DNA of 17,271 bases. Origin: Bacteroidota bacterium. Lineage in GTDB: Bacteria; Bacteroidota; Bacteroidia; UBA8524. The stretch spans positions 1-17,271 of the forward strand of contig DQHT01000043.1 in NCBI GenBank assembly GCA_003531115.1, read 5' to 3'. A program made the translations under genes and the position numbers. This document shows, piece by piece, positions 5,389 to 14,078 of this stretch; position 1 is the first letter of the stretch, and each line of letters opens with the position of its first letter. The notes beneath the pieces were generated by a model. The model worked only from the letters and a program-made list of their open reading frames with translations. It made no database searches and was not told the DNA's origin.

Positions 5389-7908
5389 ATGCGTTTATTT
5401 CTTTTGGTTTTTTTGAGTGTGATGACACTCCAGGCATGGTCGCAACACCAGGTCGACGGCCGGCTTACCCAATCCCAAACTACGGAAGGAGTGGAGGATG
5501 CCTACATTGCTGTTTTCTCTGGCGACAGCATTCTGGCCAGCACGCTTTCCGACAAAAGGGGGTACTTTCAATTGCTTGTCCCCAAAAAAACAGGACTGAC
5601 CCTGGTGGTCTCGCATGTGGCCTATGAAGCACAGCAGATCGCGCTGAATCCTGACAGCTTAAGGAATCTGGCCATTGTTCTCAAGCCTATTGTTAACGTG
5701 ACCGATGAAGCCGTGGTAAAAGCCACCCGGATGGGAAAAGACCAGCCTGGTACCTATTCTGAGGTCTCCAAAAAGGAAATCGAAAAGAGCAACCTCGGCC
5801 AGGATCTTCCCTTTTTGCTGAACCAGATTCCCGGTTCGGTTATCCATTCCGATGCGGGTGCAGGGGTGGGTTATACAGGTATCCGTATCCGCGGAATCGA
5901 CCCTACCCGGATCAATGTCACCATCAACGGAATACCGGTTAACGATGCGGAATCCCAGGGTGTTTGGTGGGTCAATATGCCCGATTTTGCCAGCTCGGTG
6001 CAAAATATCCAGGTACAACGGGGTATCGGGACCTCAACCAATGGCGCTGCTGCTTTCGGAGCCAGCATCAATTTGCAAACCAATGCGGTACAAAAAGACC
6101 CTTTTGCAGAAGTTTCCTACGCGATCGGCTTCCTGAAAAACGACTGGAGCTATAAGGCGGGAAACAGTCCGCTGGCCTTTGAAAACGGCTGGAACCTCAA
6201 TACCCAAAAACGCAATATCGTTTTTGGAGCCGGTCTCCTTCCAAATAAATGGTCCTTCGAAGGAAGGATATCCCAGATCAAATCGGATGGATTTATTGAC
6301 CGTTCAAGCTCCAACCTGCAGTCCTATTATTTATCTGGCGCCCATTACGGCAAAAAATCTGTTTTCAAAATAAACGTATTTGGCGGTAAAGAGATCACCT
6401 ACCAGGCCTGGAACGGGATACCGGATGCCAAGGTGAAGGGAGATGCCGCGGGATTGGAAAGGTATTATGCCTTCGGACTGGATGATTCAACCCGCATGGC
6501 GAACTCAGGAAACCGCACCTACAATGGGTATACCTATGATAATGAGGTGGATAATTATCAGCAGCAGCATGTCCATGTGCATTATTCCTATCAATTCAAC
6601 CCACGGCTTTTGGGGAATATTTCTTTCCATACTACCCTCGGAAGGGGGTATTACGAACAATTCAAAAGCGGAGAGGATCTGGCTGATTATAATTTGCAGC
6701 CTGTGATCACAGCGGGGGATACCATCGAAAGTACAGATTTAATTCGTCGCCGTTGGTTAGACAATACCTTCAGTGGTTTTGTTTATAACCTGAACTATTC
6801 AACGAAAAAACTGAATGTCATTTTTGGAGGAGGAAACAATATTTACCAGGGCAAACATTATGGGGAGATCATCTGGGCGCAGTTCGCTTCTAACGGTGCG
6901 ATCCGCCATCGTTATTATGAAAACGACGCCACAAAAAACGACAAGAATGTGTATGCCAAAGCAGCCTATGTGGTAAATACGCGGCTTTCCGCCTTTGCCG
7001 ATCTGCAGTTTCGCCATATTAGCTACCGTTTTTTGGGCTATGATAATTTGGGGAACAATGTCACCCAAACAGTACAGTTTCCTTTCTTTAACCCCAAAGC
7101 CGGACTCAGCTATGCTGCCAATGCGAATAATCAGCTTTACCTGAGTTTCAGCCGGGCGAACCGGGAGCCGGTACGTAATGATTTTACCGAAAGTACACCT
7201 GAAACCCGCCCTCGTCACGAAACAATGAACGACATTGAACTGGGATGGAACTTTCAAAATAAAAAACAACGTCTGCAGCTTGTAGCTTATGCCATGCTCT
7301 ACAAGGACCAGCTTACCTTAACAGGAAAGATCAATGATGTTGGGGCCTATACCCGTGTGAATGTAGACAACAGCTACCGGGCGGGAATAGAATTCGACTA
7401 TGCCGTAAACCTCCATTCCCGCTTACAATGGAATGCCACGCTGGCTCTTAGCCAAAATAAAGTGAAGGAGTTCACCGAGTACATCGATGCCTATGATGCC
7501 GATTGGAATTACCTGGGACAAACAACCGTACAGCATAAAAATGTGGACCTGGCCTTTTCTCCAAACGTGGTGGCCAGCTCCATGTTCCGCTTCCTTGTTA
7601 ACAAAGAAATGAGCATCGACTGGATCAGCAAATATGTGGGCCGGCAGTACCTCGATAATACCCAAAATGAAGAAAGAAGTCTGGATGCTTTTTGGGTAAA
7701 TGACCTGCGCCTGAATCTGGCTACAAAAAAGCTGAAAACGATGCGGGAGCTGCGTTTTTCACTGCTTGCGGCCAATATTTTCAGTGCCGAATACGAACCA
7801 AATGGGTATTCCTTTGGGTTTATTTATGATGGACAACGAAACGATTTTAACTACCTGTTCCCGCAGGCTGGTTTGAACTTTCTGGGGCAGTTGACACTGG
7901 CGTTTTAG
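5389..7908 (+). CDS. TonB-dependent receptor, predicted thiamine/precursor transporter
   Basis: An 839-residue outer-membrane receptor. I chose ATG at 5389 because it begins a clean signal peptide (MRLFLLVFLSVMTLQAWSQ). A TTG at 5335 would prefix an implausible PTPGGRLLN segment overlapping the regulatory hairpin. Residues about 20-95 are a carboxypeptidase-regulatory-like beta domain (GVEDAYIAVFSGDS, TLVVSHVAYEAQQIAL). Residues about 115-235 are the plug (LPFLLNQIPGSV, GVGYTGIRIRG, INVTINGIPVNDAESQG, VQNIQVQRGIGTSTNGAAAFG). The remainder is a 22-strand-type barrel that ends in aromatic Phe (QLTLAF). Control by the TPP riboswitch points to import of thiamine or a pyrimidine/thiazole precursor, driven by TonB-ExbBD; the TPP-regulated outer-membrane receptors of Bacteroidota (OMR1/OMthi) are the precedent. 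No inner-membrane partner such as PnuT follows, so transport must be completed by genes elsewhere. Substrate is inferred from regulation, not from binding residues. Confidence 0.92.
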   Translation: MRLFLLVFLSVMTLQAWSQHQVDGRLTQSQTTEGVEDAYIAVFSGDSILASTLSDKRGYFQLLVPKKTGLTLVVSHVAYEAQQIALNPDSLRNLAIVLKPIVNVTDEAVVKATRMGKDQPGTYSEVSKKEIEKSNLGQDLPFLLNQIPGSVIHSDAGAGVGYTGIRIRGIDPTRINVTINGIPVNDAESQGVWWVNMPDFASSVQNIQVQRGIGTSTNGAAAFGASINLQTNAVQKDPFAEVSYAIGFLKNDWSYKAGNSPLAFENGWNLNTQKRNIVFGAGLLPNKWSFEGRISQIKSDGFIDRSSSNLQSYYLSGAHYGKKSVFKINVFGGKEITYQAWNGIPDAKVKGDAAGLERYYAFGLDDSTRMANSGNRTYNGYTYDNEVDNYQQQHVHVHYSYQFNPRLLGNISFHTTLGRGYYEQFKSGEDLADYNLQPVITAGDTIESTDLIRRRWLDNTFSGFVYNLNYSTKKLNVIFGGGNNIYQGKHYGEIIWAQFASNGAIRHRYYENDATKNDKNVYAKAAYVVNTRLSAFADLQFRHISYRFLGYDNLGNNVTQTVQFPFFNPKAGLSYAANANNQLYLSFSRANREPVRNDFTESTPETRPRHETMNDIELGWNFQNKKQRLQLVAYAMLYKDQLTLTGKINDVGAYTRVNVDNSYRAGIEFDYAVNLHSRLQWNATLALSQNKVKEFTEYIDAYDADWNYLGQTTVQHKNVDLAFSPNVVASSMFRFLVNKEMSIDWISKYVGRQYLDNTQNEERSLDAFWVNDLRLNLATKKLKTMRELRFSLLAANIFSAEYEPNGYSFGFIYDGQRNDFNYLFPQAGLNFLGQLTLAF

Positions 7909-8119
7909 GCAGGGTTTTTTGCGGGCGCGTATTGCTTACGCCAGCTTATTTGACGCAATGGCGCAATGGCGCGGAGGGATTGTTAATTGCGGATGCAAAT
8001 CCCAAAAATCACCCTAATCCCAGGAATCCCAGTTCAGACAATGGTCGGCACGGGCGTAGAGTCGTCGATTTATCGGGACTCCTACGCCTTTAGTCTTTTC
8101 ATCTGATGTCTGTGCTCGT

Positions 8120-8150
8120 CCGTCGCACTTCGGCATGCTCAGTGTGACGG
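8120..8150. terminator. Strong hairpin between convergent genes
   Basis: CCGTCGCACT (8120-8129) and AGTGTGACGG (8141-8150) pair over ten bases with a single G-U wobble around an 11-base loop. No T tract follows on either strand, so it is not a classical intrinsic terminator. It may stop or protect transcripts from the converging genes, or be a copy of a dispersed palindromic repeat. Confidence 0.4.
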
Positions 8151-8163
8151 TCCATTTAGCTCC

Positions 8164-8244
8164 CAACTCCACATCTCCACAACTCCTCACCCAGTCCCCT
8201 CGTCTCCTCGTCTCCAAGTCTCCACGTCTCCAAGTCTCCTCGTC
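8164..8244. repeat. Octanucleotide-period tandem array
   Basis: From 8193 to 8240 there are six direct copies of an 8-bp unit (AGTCCCCT, CGTCTCCT, CGTCTCCA, AGTCTCCA, CGTCTCCA, AGTCTCCT; consensus MGTCTCCW) plus CGTC. The same period continues leftward as three weaker units (CAACTCCA, CATCTCCA, CAACTCCT from 8164), interrupted by a single 5-base unit at 8188-8192. The array is pyrimidine-rich on the plus strand and non-coding. Confidence 0.85.
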
Positions 8245-8274
8245 AAAAAGTCCTCCTTACCTCCCTACTTCCTG

Positions 8275-9189
8275 CTAATTCAAAGGCTTCGGTTTCGGTG
8301 CTGGCGGAGGTAAAGGTTTTACTTCCAATGGCTTTTTAGGAGAAGGTTTTGGTGACGGAGTCGGGGAAGGAGTTACATCTATTCTCCTTTTCTTCTTTGG
8401 CGTTTCAACCGGGGTAACCTGTTGAAGAGGGGCAATGCTATCGTTTGATGTTATCGGGTTAACGATAGTTGTGCCGCTTGTTTTTTTCGGCTCGGGATTC
8501 AAATTAAATACAAAACCTACCCGGTAGATAAAGAGGTCGGTTGTTGTATTGCTTACCCTGTAGCTTACGATATTGTCCTCCTGGTTTACTGTATTCAGGT
8601 TAAGCCAGTTCCCGGCACTTCCATCCGAATAGGTAACGCGTGTATCGATGCTTACCACCCTGTTTAAACGGTACATAAGTCCGAAGGAGCCTCCATAGCG
8701 GGTAGTTCCGGCACTTAGAATCTGTTCGGAGGTGGTGGTTTCATAATCCGGGTTTGGCTTATCGATGGTCAGCTCCCTGTTGCTGTAAAATCCTCTGAGC
8801 CCGATGAATCCATCAACATATGGATGGAGTCGTTTTTCACCCAGAAAGGTCAGGCGCATGGTGGCACTTGCTCCGAGATGTGAGTTTTTCAGGACCTCTT
8901 TACCGGGATCGCTGTTTGGGGTAGCCAGGATTACCGATCTTTTTTCCCTTCCTGCTCCCTGTATGTCGAAGCCAAACCCAAACCGGAGGTCCAGTGCATT
9001 CGGATTTACACTATTTCGCAGCAGGTTATTGGAGAAAAATTCCATATTAAAGCCGTACCCATGACGGTAAGCCGAGTCGCAGAACATATTTTGGGCTGAA
9101 GACCCGATAAAATGCATGCCGATATACGGTTGTGCTTTAAGGCCACCTGCCAGGAGGAACAAAAAGCTGAGGAGTACCAGTTTTTTCAT
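8275..9189 (-). CDS. Outer-membrane beta-barrel protein with Lys/Pro-rich C-terminal tail
   Basis: A 304-residue exported protein with signal peptide MKKLVLLSFLFLLAGGLKAQ. Residues about 21-228 read as alternating strands of a small porin-like or OmpX/OMP_b-brl-type barrel (PYIGMHFIG, LDLRFGFGFDI, SATMRLTFLG, FIGLRGFYS, GGSFGLMYRL, SIDTRVTYSDG, LFIYRVGFVFNL). After the last strand comes an unusual tail of about 75 residues: a flexible linker, then PKKKRR, then Pro-Ser/Thr-Pro-Lys repeats (PSPTPSPKPSPKKP) and a run of Pro-Lys to the end. Barrel proteins normally end at the last strand, so this tail probably projects into the periplasm or outside. No substrate or partner is evident. It is divergent from menD with only 50 bp between. 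Confidence 0.72.
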   Translation of the reverse strand: MKKLVLLSFLFLLAGGLKAQPYIGMHFIGSSAQNMFCDSAYRHGYGFNMEFFSNNLLRNSVNPNALDLRFGFGFDIQGAGREKRSVILATPNSDPGKEVLKNSHLGASATMRLTFLGEKRLHPYVDGFIGLRGFYSNRELTIDKPNPDYETTTSEQILSAGTTRYGGSFGLMYRLNRVVSIDTRVTYSDGSAGNWLNLNTVNQEDNIVSYRVSNTTTDLFIYRVGFVFNLNPEPKKTSGTTIVNPITSNDSIAPLQQVTPVETPKKKRRIDVTPSPTPSPKPSPKKPLEVKPLPPPAPKPKPLN

Positions 9190-9229
9190 TTTTTTAGTGT
9201 GTGTGAATCGAACTATTCAAGGTATGTGC

Positions 9230-9237
9230 CAAATTTA
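9230..9237 (-). promoter_or_regulatory. Possible -7 element for the beta-barrel gene
   Basis: On the minus strand TAAATTTG matches TAnnTTTG exactly, about 40 bases before the ATG. I find no TTTG at the right distance upstream, so it is only half a promoter. It overlaps the region just before the menD start. Confidence 0.3.
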
Positions 9238-9239
9238 TT

Positions 9240-10886
9240 TTGCTTCATGCCTTACCTTTGCCTCGCTTGCAAAAAGCCATCGATCATATCGCCGCCGCCT
9301 GCCTCGCTGAAGGTATCACTGAAGCCGTAATTTGTCCCGGTTCACGCAATGCGCCCTTAACGATCGCTTTTGTAAGATCGGGTAAATTTACATGTCTTTC
9401 TGTTGCGGATGAACGTTCTGCCGGATTTATTGCCCTTGGCAAAGCCATTGCCCTTCAGAAACCTGTGGTGTTGATCTGCACTTCGGGTTCGGCTGTTGCC
9501 AATTTTTATCCTGCCGTGCTGGAAGCCTATTACCAACATGTTCCTCTGGTGGTTATAACTGCTGATCGTCCTTCGGAAATGATCGACCAGTGGGATGGAC
9601 AAACCATTCGCCAGTCAGGATTGTTTGGATCTCATGTTTTAGGCTTTTGGCCAACACCAGAATCTTATTCCAACCCGCCTTTATTCGCACAAATAACGCA
9701 AAATGCCATCCGAAAGGCTACTTCATCCCTGCCGGGTCCTGTTCATATTAATGTTCCTCTCTTTGAACCCCTCTATCCGGATCCTGAACGCGGGTATTCC
9801 GCTGAATGGGAAATATCGGAACGAATAAAGTATCCAATCAAAACAGATCCTTTCGAAAGCACGATCCTAAAAGGAAAAAAAATATTGGTGCTCCGGGGAA
9901 TGCGCCAAGATAAGGTGCTTGTGGCGCCGCAAGGTGTAGCTGTATATGAAGACATCCTTTGCCGGAACACGGCTGATGCCGATACCGTATCTGAACTTAT
10001 TTTTATGAATAAGGACGATGCGTATCTGGAAGCGCTCAAACCGGATATCCTGCTCACTGACGGAACTGCTATCTTATCCAAAACCGTCAAGCAATTTTTA
10101 CGCGCCTGGCCGCCGACCCTCCATTTTCATTTTTCCTTATATGGAGAAATTGCCGACCCTTTTGATACCCGTCCTGAACTGGTGCGCAACGATCTGGAAG
10201 GTATTTTTCAGGACCTGGCAGAACATGGTGACAGTGCCTATGCTGAACTGCTGGTGAACGAAAGCAGGCGTTGCAGGGCTTCACGCGATTTGGTATTGAA
10301 AGCATCATCCTGGAATGAGTTCAAAGTCATCCATACCGCTCTGGATCATTTGCCCGATTCGGCAGTGATCCATGCGGCAAACAGTATGGCCATTCGCTAT
10401 GTGGCCTATTGTGAACCCCAAAAAAGAGGGCATGCGGTTTATTCCAACAGAGGAACAAGTGGTATTGATGGATGCGTTTCTACGGCGCTCGGCTTTGCAT
10501 CCATCCATAAAGGAAATAATCACCTCTTCGTTGGCGATGTGGCTTTTTTTTACGACAGCAATGCCTTCTGGAACGCACTGGCACAAACGCCTTTAAAAGT
10601 GGTGCTAATTAACAATGGCGGAGGAGGAATATTTCGTCTGATCGACGGGCCCGCCTCACAGCCTGAAAGCCACGAGTTTTTTGAATCCTCCCATGAACGG
10701 GATGCCAAAGATTTGTGCAAAAATCTGGGTATCGCTTACCTTCGCGCAGAGAATGAGGCGGAATTGGAAAAAGCACTTGTTGAACTGAACAAGTCAGGGA
10801 AACCCTGTGTTTTAGAAGTATTCACGGAACCAAAAGCCGATCAACTATTTTTTAACCACTATAAATCAGTATTTCATGGAGTCTAA
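9240..10886 (+). CDS. menD: MenD, SEPHCHC synthase (menaquinone synthesis)
   Basis: 2-Succinyl-5-enolpyruvyl-6-hydroxy-3-cyclohexene-1-carboxylate synthase joins isochorismate and the succinic-semialdehyde unit from 2-oxoglutarate, using thiamine diphosphate and Mg2+. The 548 residues match the family length. Visible: PGSRNAPL at 33-40, the catalytic-Glu motif VADERSAG (Glu58), [25 protein letters not shown], and the ThDP-Mg motif GDV (Asp433) to INN (458-459) with GGGGIF after it. There is no in-frame ATG near the start; the only frame-consistent choice is TTG at 9240, because an in-frame stop lies at 9204-9206. Its last 11 bases overlap menB, indicating coupled translation. It depends on ThDP, the same cofactor whose supply the nearby TPP riboswitch senses, but the genes are not in one operon. 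Confidence 0.95.
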   Translation: MLHALPLPRLQKAIDHIAAACLAEGITEAVICPGSRNAPLTIAFVRSGKFTCLSVADERSAGFIALGKAIALQKPVVLICTSGSAVANFYPAVLEAYYQHVPLVVITADRPSEMIDQWDGQTIRQSGLFGSHVLGFWPTPESYSNPPLFAQITQNAIRKATSSLPGPVHINVPLFEPLYPDPERGYSAEWEISERIKYPIKTDPFESTILKGKKILVLRGMRQDKVLVAPQGVAVYEDILCRNTADADTVSELIFMNKDDAYLEALKPDILLTDGTAILSKTVKQFLRAWPPTLHFHFSLYGEIADPFDTRPELVRNDLEGIFQDLAEHGDSAYAELLVNESRRCRASRDLVLKASSWNEFKVIHTALDHLPDSAVIHAANSMAIRYVAYCEPQKRGHAVYSNRGTSGIDGCVSTALGFASIHKGNNHLFVGDVAFFYDSNAFWNALAQTPLKVVLINNGGGGIFRLIDGPASQPESHEFFESSHERDAKDLCKNLGIAYLRAENEAELEKALVELNKSGKPCVLEVFTEPKADQLFFNHYKSVFHGV

Positions 10887-11700
10887 ATTTTCCTGGGAAA
10901 CCATCAAGGAGTTTGAAGAGATCAAATACAGCCTGTACAAAGGGATCGCTAAGATCAGCATCAACCGTCCAGAAAAACACAATGCCTTTACGCCACTCAC
11001 CGTAAAAGAAATGAGTGAAGCTATGGAATTGGCGCGGCAGGATGAACGGGTAGGTGTTGTCATTCTCACAGGAGAAGGCGGCAAGGCTTTTTGTTCAGGT
11101 GGAGATCAATCCGTACGCGGACATGGTGGTTATGTGGGCAAAGACGGCGTGCCCCGCCTGAATGTGCTCGACCTGCAAATGCAGATACGCCGCATTCCTA
11201 AACCCGTTATCGCCATGGTAGCCGGATGGGCAATAGGTGGCGGCCATGTGCTCCACGTTTTGTGCGACCTGAGTATCGCAGCCGACAATGCCCGTTTCGG
11301 ACAAACCGGTCCGAATGTTGGCAGTTTTGATGGTGGCTTTGGCGCTTCTTATCTGGCGCGTGTAGTCGGCCAGAAAAAAGCCCGGGAGATCTGGTTCCTC
11401 TGCGATCAATACAATGCCCAGGAAGCTCTGGATATGGGATTGGTCAATAAAGTAGTTCCACTCGATCAACTGGAAGAAACAACGGTAGCCTGGTGCGAGA
11501 AAATATTGGAGAAAAGTCCGATCGCCCTGCGCATGCTGAAGTCGGCCTTTAATGCCGAGCTTGACGGACAAGCCGGTATACAGGAATTGGCGGGAAACTC
11601 AACGTTGCTTTATTATTTGAGTGATGAGGCGAAAGAGGGAAAAAACTCCTTTTTAGAAAAGAGAAAGCCTGATTTCAGCACTTTTCCGAAATTTCCATAG
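10876..11700 (+). CDS. menB: MenB, 1,4-dihydroxy-2-naphthoyl-CoA synthase
   Basis: A 274-residue crotonase-fold enzyme that cyclises o-succinylbenzoyl-CoA to DHNA-CoA in menaquinone synthesis. Motifs: [11 protein letters not shown] (72-82) for the CoA oxyanion region, [16 protein letters not shown] (116-131), and [16 protein letters not shown] (141-156) with Ser150 and Asp152. The C-terminus [17 protein letters not shown] is typical. In FGQTGP, Gln and Gly occupy the positions that bind bicarbonate in type I (E. coli-like) enzymes, where type II enzymes carry an Asp; this copy should therefore be bicarbonate-dependent. The ATG lies inside the end of menD. The other menaquinone genes (menA, menC, menE, menF) are not in the window. 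Confidence 0.96.
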   Translation: MESKFSWETIKEFEEIKYSLYKGIAKISINRPEKHNAFTPLTVKEMSEAMELARQDERVGVVILTGEGGKAFCSGGDQSVRGHGGYVGKDGVPRLNVLDLQMQIRRIPKPVIAMVAGWAIGGGHVLHVLCDLSIAADNARFGQTGPNVGSFDGGFGASYLARVVGQKKAREIWFLCDQYNAQEALDMGLVNKVVPLDQLEETTVAWCEKILEKSPIALRMLKSAFNAELDGQAGIQELAGNSTLLYYLSDEAKEGKNSFLEKRKPDFSTFPKFP

Positions 11701-11753
11701 AATATTTGCACTGCCCTTTTCGGCTGTACTGTAGCAAAACCCGGTAATCACGC

Positions 11754-12647
11754 TTGAAAACAGCCTTAAAAGTTCATCTTTCCCTGCTCATTGTCAGCCT
11801 CATTTACGGGGCTACCTTTTCCATGGCCAAGATCATCATGCCTTCGCTGATCGAGCCCTATGGATTTATTTTGCTTCGGGTATTGAGTGGGGCCTTGCTT
11901 TTTTTAGTGGTCCACGCCCTGTTTGTCAAAGAAAAGGTGGAGAAAAAAGACCTGCTCCCTCTGGCTGTCAGCGCCTTTTTTGGGGTAGCCGCTAATATGC
12001 TGGCGTTTTTCAAAGGGTTATCCATAACCACCCCCATTAACGGATCGGTGTTGATGCTGGTCACCCCTGTTTTTGTATTGATCTTTTCGGCACTGGTTTA
12101 TAAGGAAAGGTTAAGCTGGCTAAAGGTTTCCGGAATTGTTTTGGCTGCAGCAGGCGCTTTATTTCTGATCGGCGGATGGAAATTAAGGTTTGAGGCCGAC
12201 AAGGTTATTGGCGACATCTATATCATACTTAATGCCTTGAGCTACGCCATTTATCTGGTTTATGTGCGCAAGTTGATGCAACGGTATAACCCGATCACGG
12301 TAAGCAAATGGAACTTTTTATTCGGGTTTTTAATCGTGCTCCCCTTCGGCTTTGGCGAGCTGAAGGCGGTTGATTGGTCCCTTTATGGTGGTACCGAATG
12401 GGCGATCGTGGCCTTTATTTTACTGGGAACCACCTTCCTCACTTATTTATTGAATGCCTACGCCCTTGGGCATGCCAGTGCTACGCTTGTGGGTTCTTAT
12501 ATTTACCTTCAACCCGTGGTGGCGAGTATATTGGCGATCGTTTTAGGACAAGATTCGCTCACAACCCTGAAAGTTATGTATATCCTGACCATATTTGCAG
12601 GAGTATATTTGGTAAGCGTTAAAAGAAAAACAAGGAATGGCAATTAA
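11754..12647 (+). CDS. EamA/DMT-family transporter
   Basis: A 297-residue inner-membrane protein with about ten hydrophobic segments in two EamA repeats (about residues 8-140 and 152-290), the layout of drug/metabolite exporters of the RhaT/YdcZ/YedA type. The first repeat starts LSLLIVSLIYGATFSMAKI; each half ends in a stretch like GIVLAAAGALFLIGG and ILTIFAGVYLVSVKR. The start is TTG at 11754, forced by an in-frame TAA at 11745-11747; the next in-frame ATG would cut into the first helix. It follows menB by 53 bp and overlaps yicC by 11 bp. The substrate cannot be told from sequence: amino acids, nucleotides or metabolites are all possible. Its position downstream of menDB may reflect only operon packing. 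Confidence 0.88.
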   Translation: MKTALKVHLSLLIVSLIYGATFSMAKIIMPSLIEPYGFILLRVLSGALLFLVVHALFVKEKVEKKDLLPLAVSAFFGVAANMLAFFKGLSITTPINGSVLMLVTPVFVLIFSALVYKERLSWLKVSGIVLAAAGALFLIGGWKLRFEADKVIGDIYIILNALSYAIYLVYVRKLMQRYNPITVSKWNFLFGFLIVLPFGFGELKAVDWSLYGGTEWAIVAFILLGTTFLTYLLNAYALGHASATLVGSYIYLQPVVASILAIVLGQDSLTTLKVMYILTIFAGVYLVSVKRKTRNGN

Positions 12648-13515
12648 AAGTATGACAGGCTTCGGAAGCGGAGCAGCGGAAAATGAGAATATTTCGGTTC
12701 AGGTAGAACTAAAGGCGTTGAACGGGAAGTACCTCGACCTGAATCTGAGGTTGCCCAAATCCTATCAATCCAAAGAACTTCATTTACGCAAGCTGTTTCA
12801 GTCGCAAATGGAAAGAGGCTCTGTTCAGGCTTTTTATAATATCGAGACCAAAAAAGTGAATCCGGGTCAGTATGTGATCAATAAGGAACTCGCCAAATAT
12901 TATTTTGATGAGATCAGTGAATTGGGTTTCGAATTGGGGGCGAATATGACCGACCTATTGGTGAAGATCATGGATTTTCCGGATGTTTTGACCGTAAAAG
13001 AGGCAGATGAACAGCTTGAGGCCAACTGGGCATTGATCTATAAGGCAAGTGAAGAAGCTATTGCCAGCCTCAATTTGTTCCGTAATCAGGAGGGGCAGGC
13101 TTTGGGCAAGGCGATGGAGGAATCGGTTATTCTGATCCAGGCCATGGTCGATAAAGTGATCGCCTTTGAACCTGAACGTGTAGAGAGTATCCGGGAGCGT
13201 ATTGCCACGAACCTGGAGGAGTTTATCGGTATGGAAAACATTGACCGCAATCGTTTTGAACAGGAGCTGATCTATTTTCTGGAGAAGATGGATATAGCCG
13301 AAGAAAAAACCCGCCTTACCCAACATTGCCGCTTTTTTCTGGATAATCTCTACAAAGATTCAGGCGGAAAAAAACTGGGATTTATCGCCCAGGAAATGGG
13401 ACGTGAGATCAATACCATGGGTTCCAAATCCTACCATTTTGGCATTCAGCAGGCCGTGGTATCGATGAAAGAAGAACTTGAAAAAATCAAAGAGCAGGTG
13501 CTCAATATTTTGTAA
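12637..13515 (+). CDS. yicC: YicC/YloC-family endoribonuclease
   Basis: A 292-residue protein with the family's N-terminal signature (SMTGFGSG, then VELKALNGKYLDLNLRLP) and C-terminal DUF1732 signature (GKKLGFIAQEMGREINTMG, then SKS and the helix ending KEQVLNIL). The middle is helical. YicC of E. coli and YloC of B. subtilis are ribonucleases that act on RNA, including the small RNA RyhB in E. coli. The ATG overlaps the transporter gene by 11 bp. The stop shares one base with the gmk start (TAATG), so yicC and gmk are tightly coupled, a pairing also common outside Bacteroidota. Confidence 0.93.
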   Translation: MAIKSMTGFGSGAAENENISVQVELKALNGKYLDLNLRLPKSYQSKELHLRKLFQSQMERGSVQAFYNIETKKVNPGQYVINKELAKYYFDEISELGFELGANMTDLLVKIMDFPDVLTVKEADEQLEANWALIYKASEEAIASLNLFRNQEGQALGKAMEESVILIQAMVDKVIAFEPERVESIRERIATNLEEFIGMENIDRNRFEQELIYFLEKMDIAEEKTRLTQHCRFFLDNLYKDSGGKKLGFIAQEMGREINTMGSKSYHFGIQQAVVSMKEELEKIKEQVLNIL

Positions 13516-14078
13516 TGAATAAAGTGATCATTTTCAGTGCGCCTTCAGGGGCCGGAAAAACAACGGTAGTGCATCATTTGCTTCATACCCGGAAAGATAT
13601 GGCTTTTTCAGTTTCGGCCACTACACGTATGCCCCGGCCCGGGGAAGAACACGGAAAAGATTACTATTTTTTATCGGAAGAAGAATTCGAAAGGAATATT
13701 GCCGAAGATAAATTTGTGGAGTGGGAGCAAGTTTATAATGGCCTCTTTTATGGAACATTAAAATCAGAGGTACAACGGCTTTGGGACGAAGGTAAAGTGG
13801 TGCTTTTTGACGTAGACGTGGCAGGCGGCATCAATCTGAAAAAGATCTATGGCGATCAGGCGCTTTCCATCTTCGTAAAACCCCCTTCTCTGGATGTATT
13901 GGAGACCCGCCTTAGAAAAAGGGGAACAGAAACCGAGGAAAAATTAGAAGAACGTATAAAAAAGGCCAGGACAGAACTGGATTATGAAGACCAGTTCGAC
14001 CGGGTTTTATTGAACAATAAACTGGGAGAGGCTTTGGTAGAGGCAACGGTATTGGCAGAACGATTTATTCACGAATGA
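13515..14078 (+). CDS. gmk: Guanylate kinase
   Basis: ATP:GMP phosphotransferase making GDP, needed for nucleotide supply and for recycling of cyclic and alarmone guanine nucleotides. At 187 residues it has the usual length. The P-loop is SAPSGAGKTT at 8-17, with Ala in place of the first Gly. The GMP-binding segment is SVSATTRMPRPGEEHGKDYY, followed by FVEWEQVYNGLFYGT and the Walker-B-like VLFDVDVAGG. The lid region is LRKRGTETEEKLEERI. The ATG overlaps the yicC stop by one base and the gene's end overlaps nadD by four bases (ATGA). Confidence 0.97.
   Translation: MNKVIIFSAPSGAGKTTVVHHLLHTRKDMAFSVSATTRMPRPGEEHGKDYYFLSEEEFERNIAEDKFVEWEQVYNGLFYGTLKSEVQRLWDEGKVVLFDVDVAGGINLKKIYGDQALSIFVKPPSLDVLETRLRKRGTETEEKLEERIKKARTELDYEDQFDRVLLNNKLGEALVEATVLAERFIHE

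Larger units (their letters stand above)
7909..8274. other. Convergent intergenic region without genes
   Basis: It lies between the receptor gene (+) and the beta-barrel gene (-). Contents: a T6 run at 7915-7920; a small stem GCGTA-N5-TACGC at 7927-7941; a doubled GCGCAATG-like unit around 7963-7978; a patch with repeated AATCCCA (about 7998-8032); the strong hairpin at 8120-8150; and the 8-bp-period array at 8164-8244. A minus-strand open frame at 8014-8217 runs through these repeats and has no protein-like features. Confidence 0.6.

Noticed and set aside
6799..7269. Long antisense open frame inside the TonB receptor gene
   Set aside because: A shadow frame: the plus-strand frame codes a clear receptor barrel, and the antisense product has no recognisable motif.
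8014..8217. Minus-strand open frame of 67 codons in the convergent intergenic region
   Set aside because: It runs through the octanucleotide array and the hairpin, and its protein is Arg/Asp/Gly-rich without any family pattern. It is a by-product of repeats.
9253..9260. TACCTTTG as a promoter -7 box for menD
   Set aside because: It lies inside the menD coding sequence after the start codon, and there is no TTTG at the right distance upstream.
9224..9310. ATG at 9224 as a possible menD start or a separate small gene
   Set aside because: It is out of frame with MenD and stops after 28 codons; MenD conserved sequence begins in the other frame from TTG 9240.
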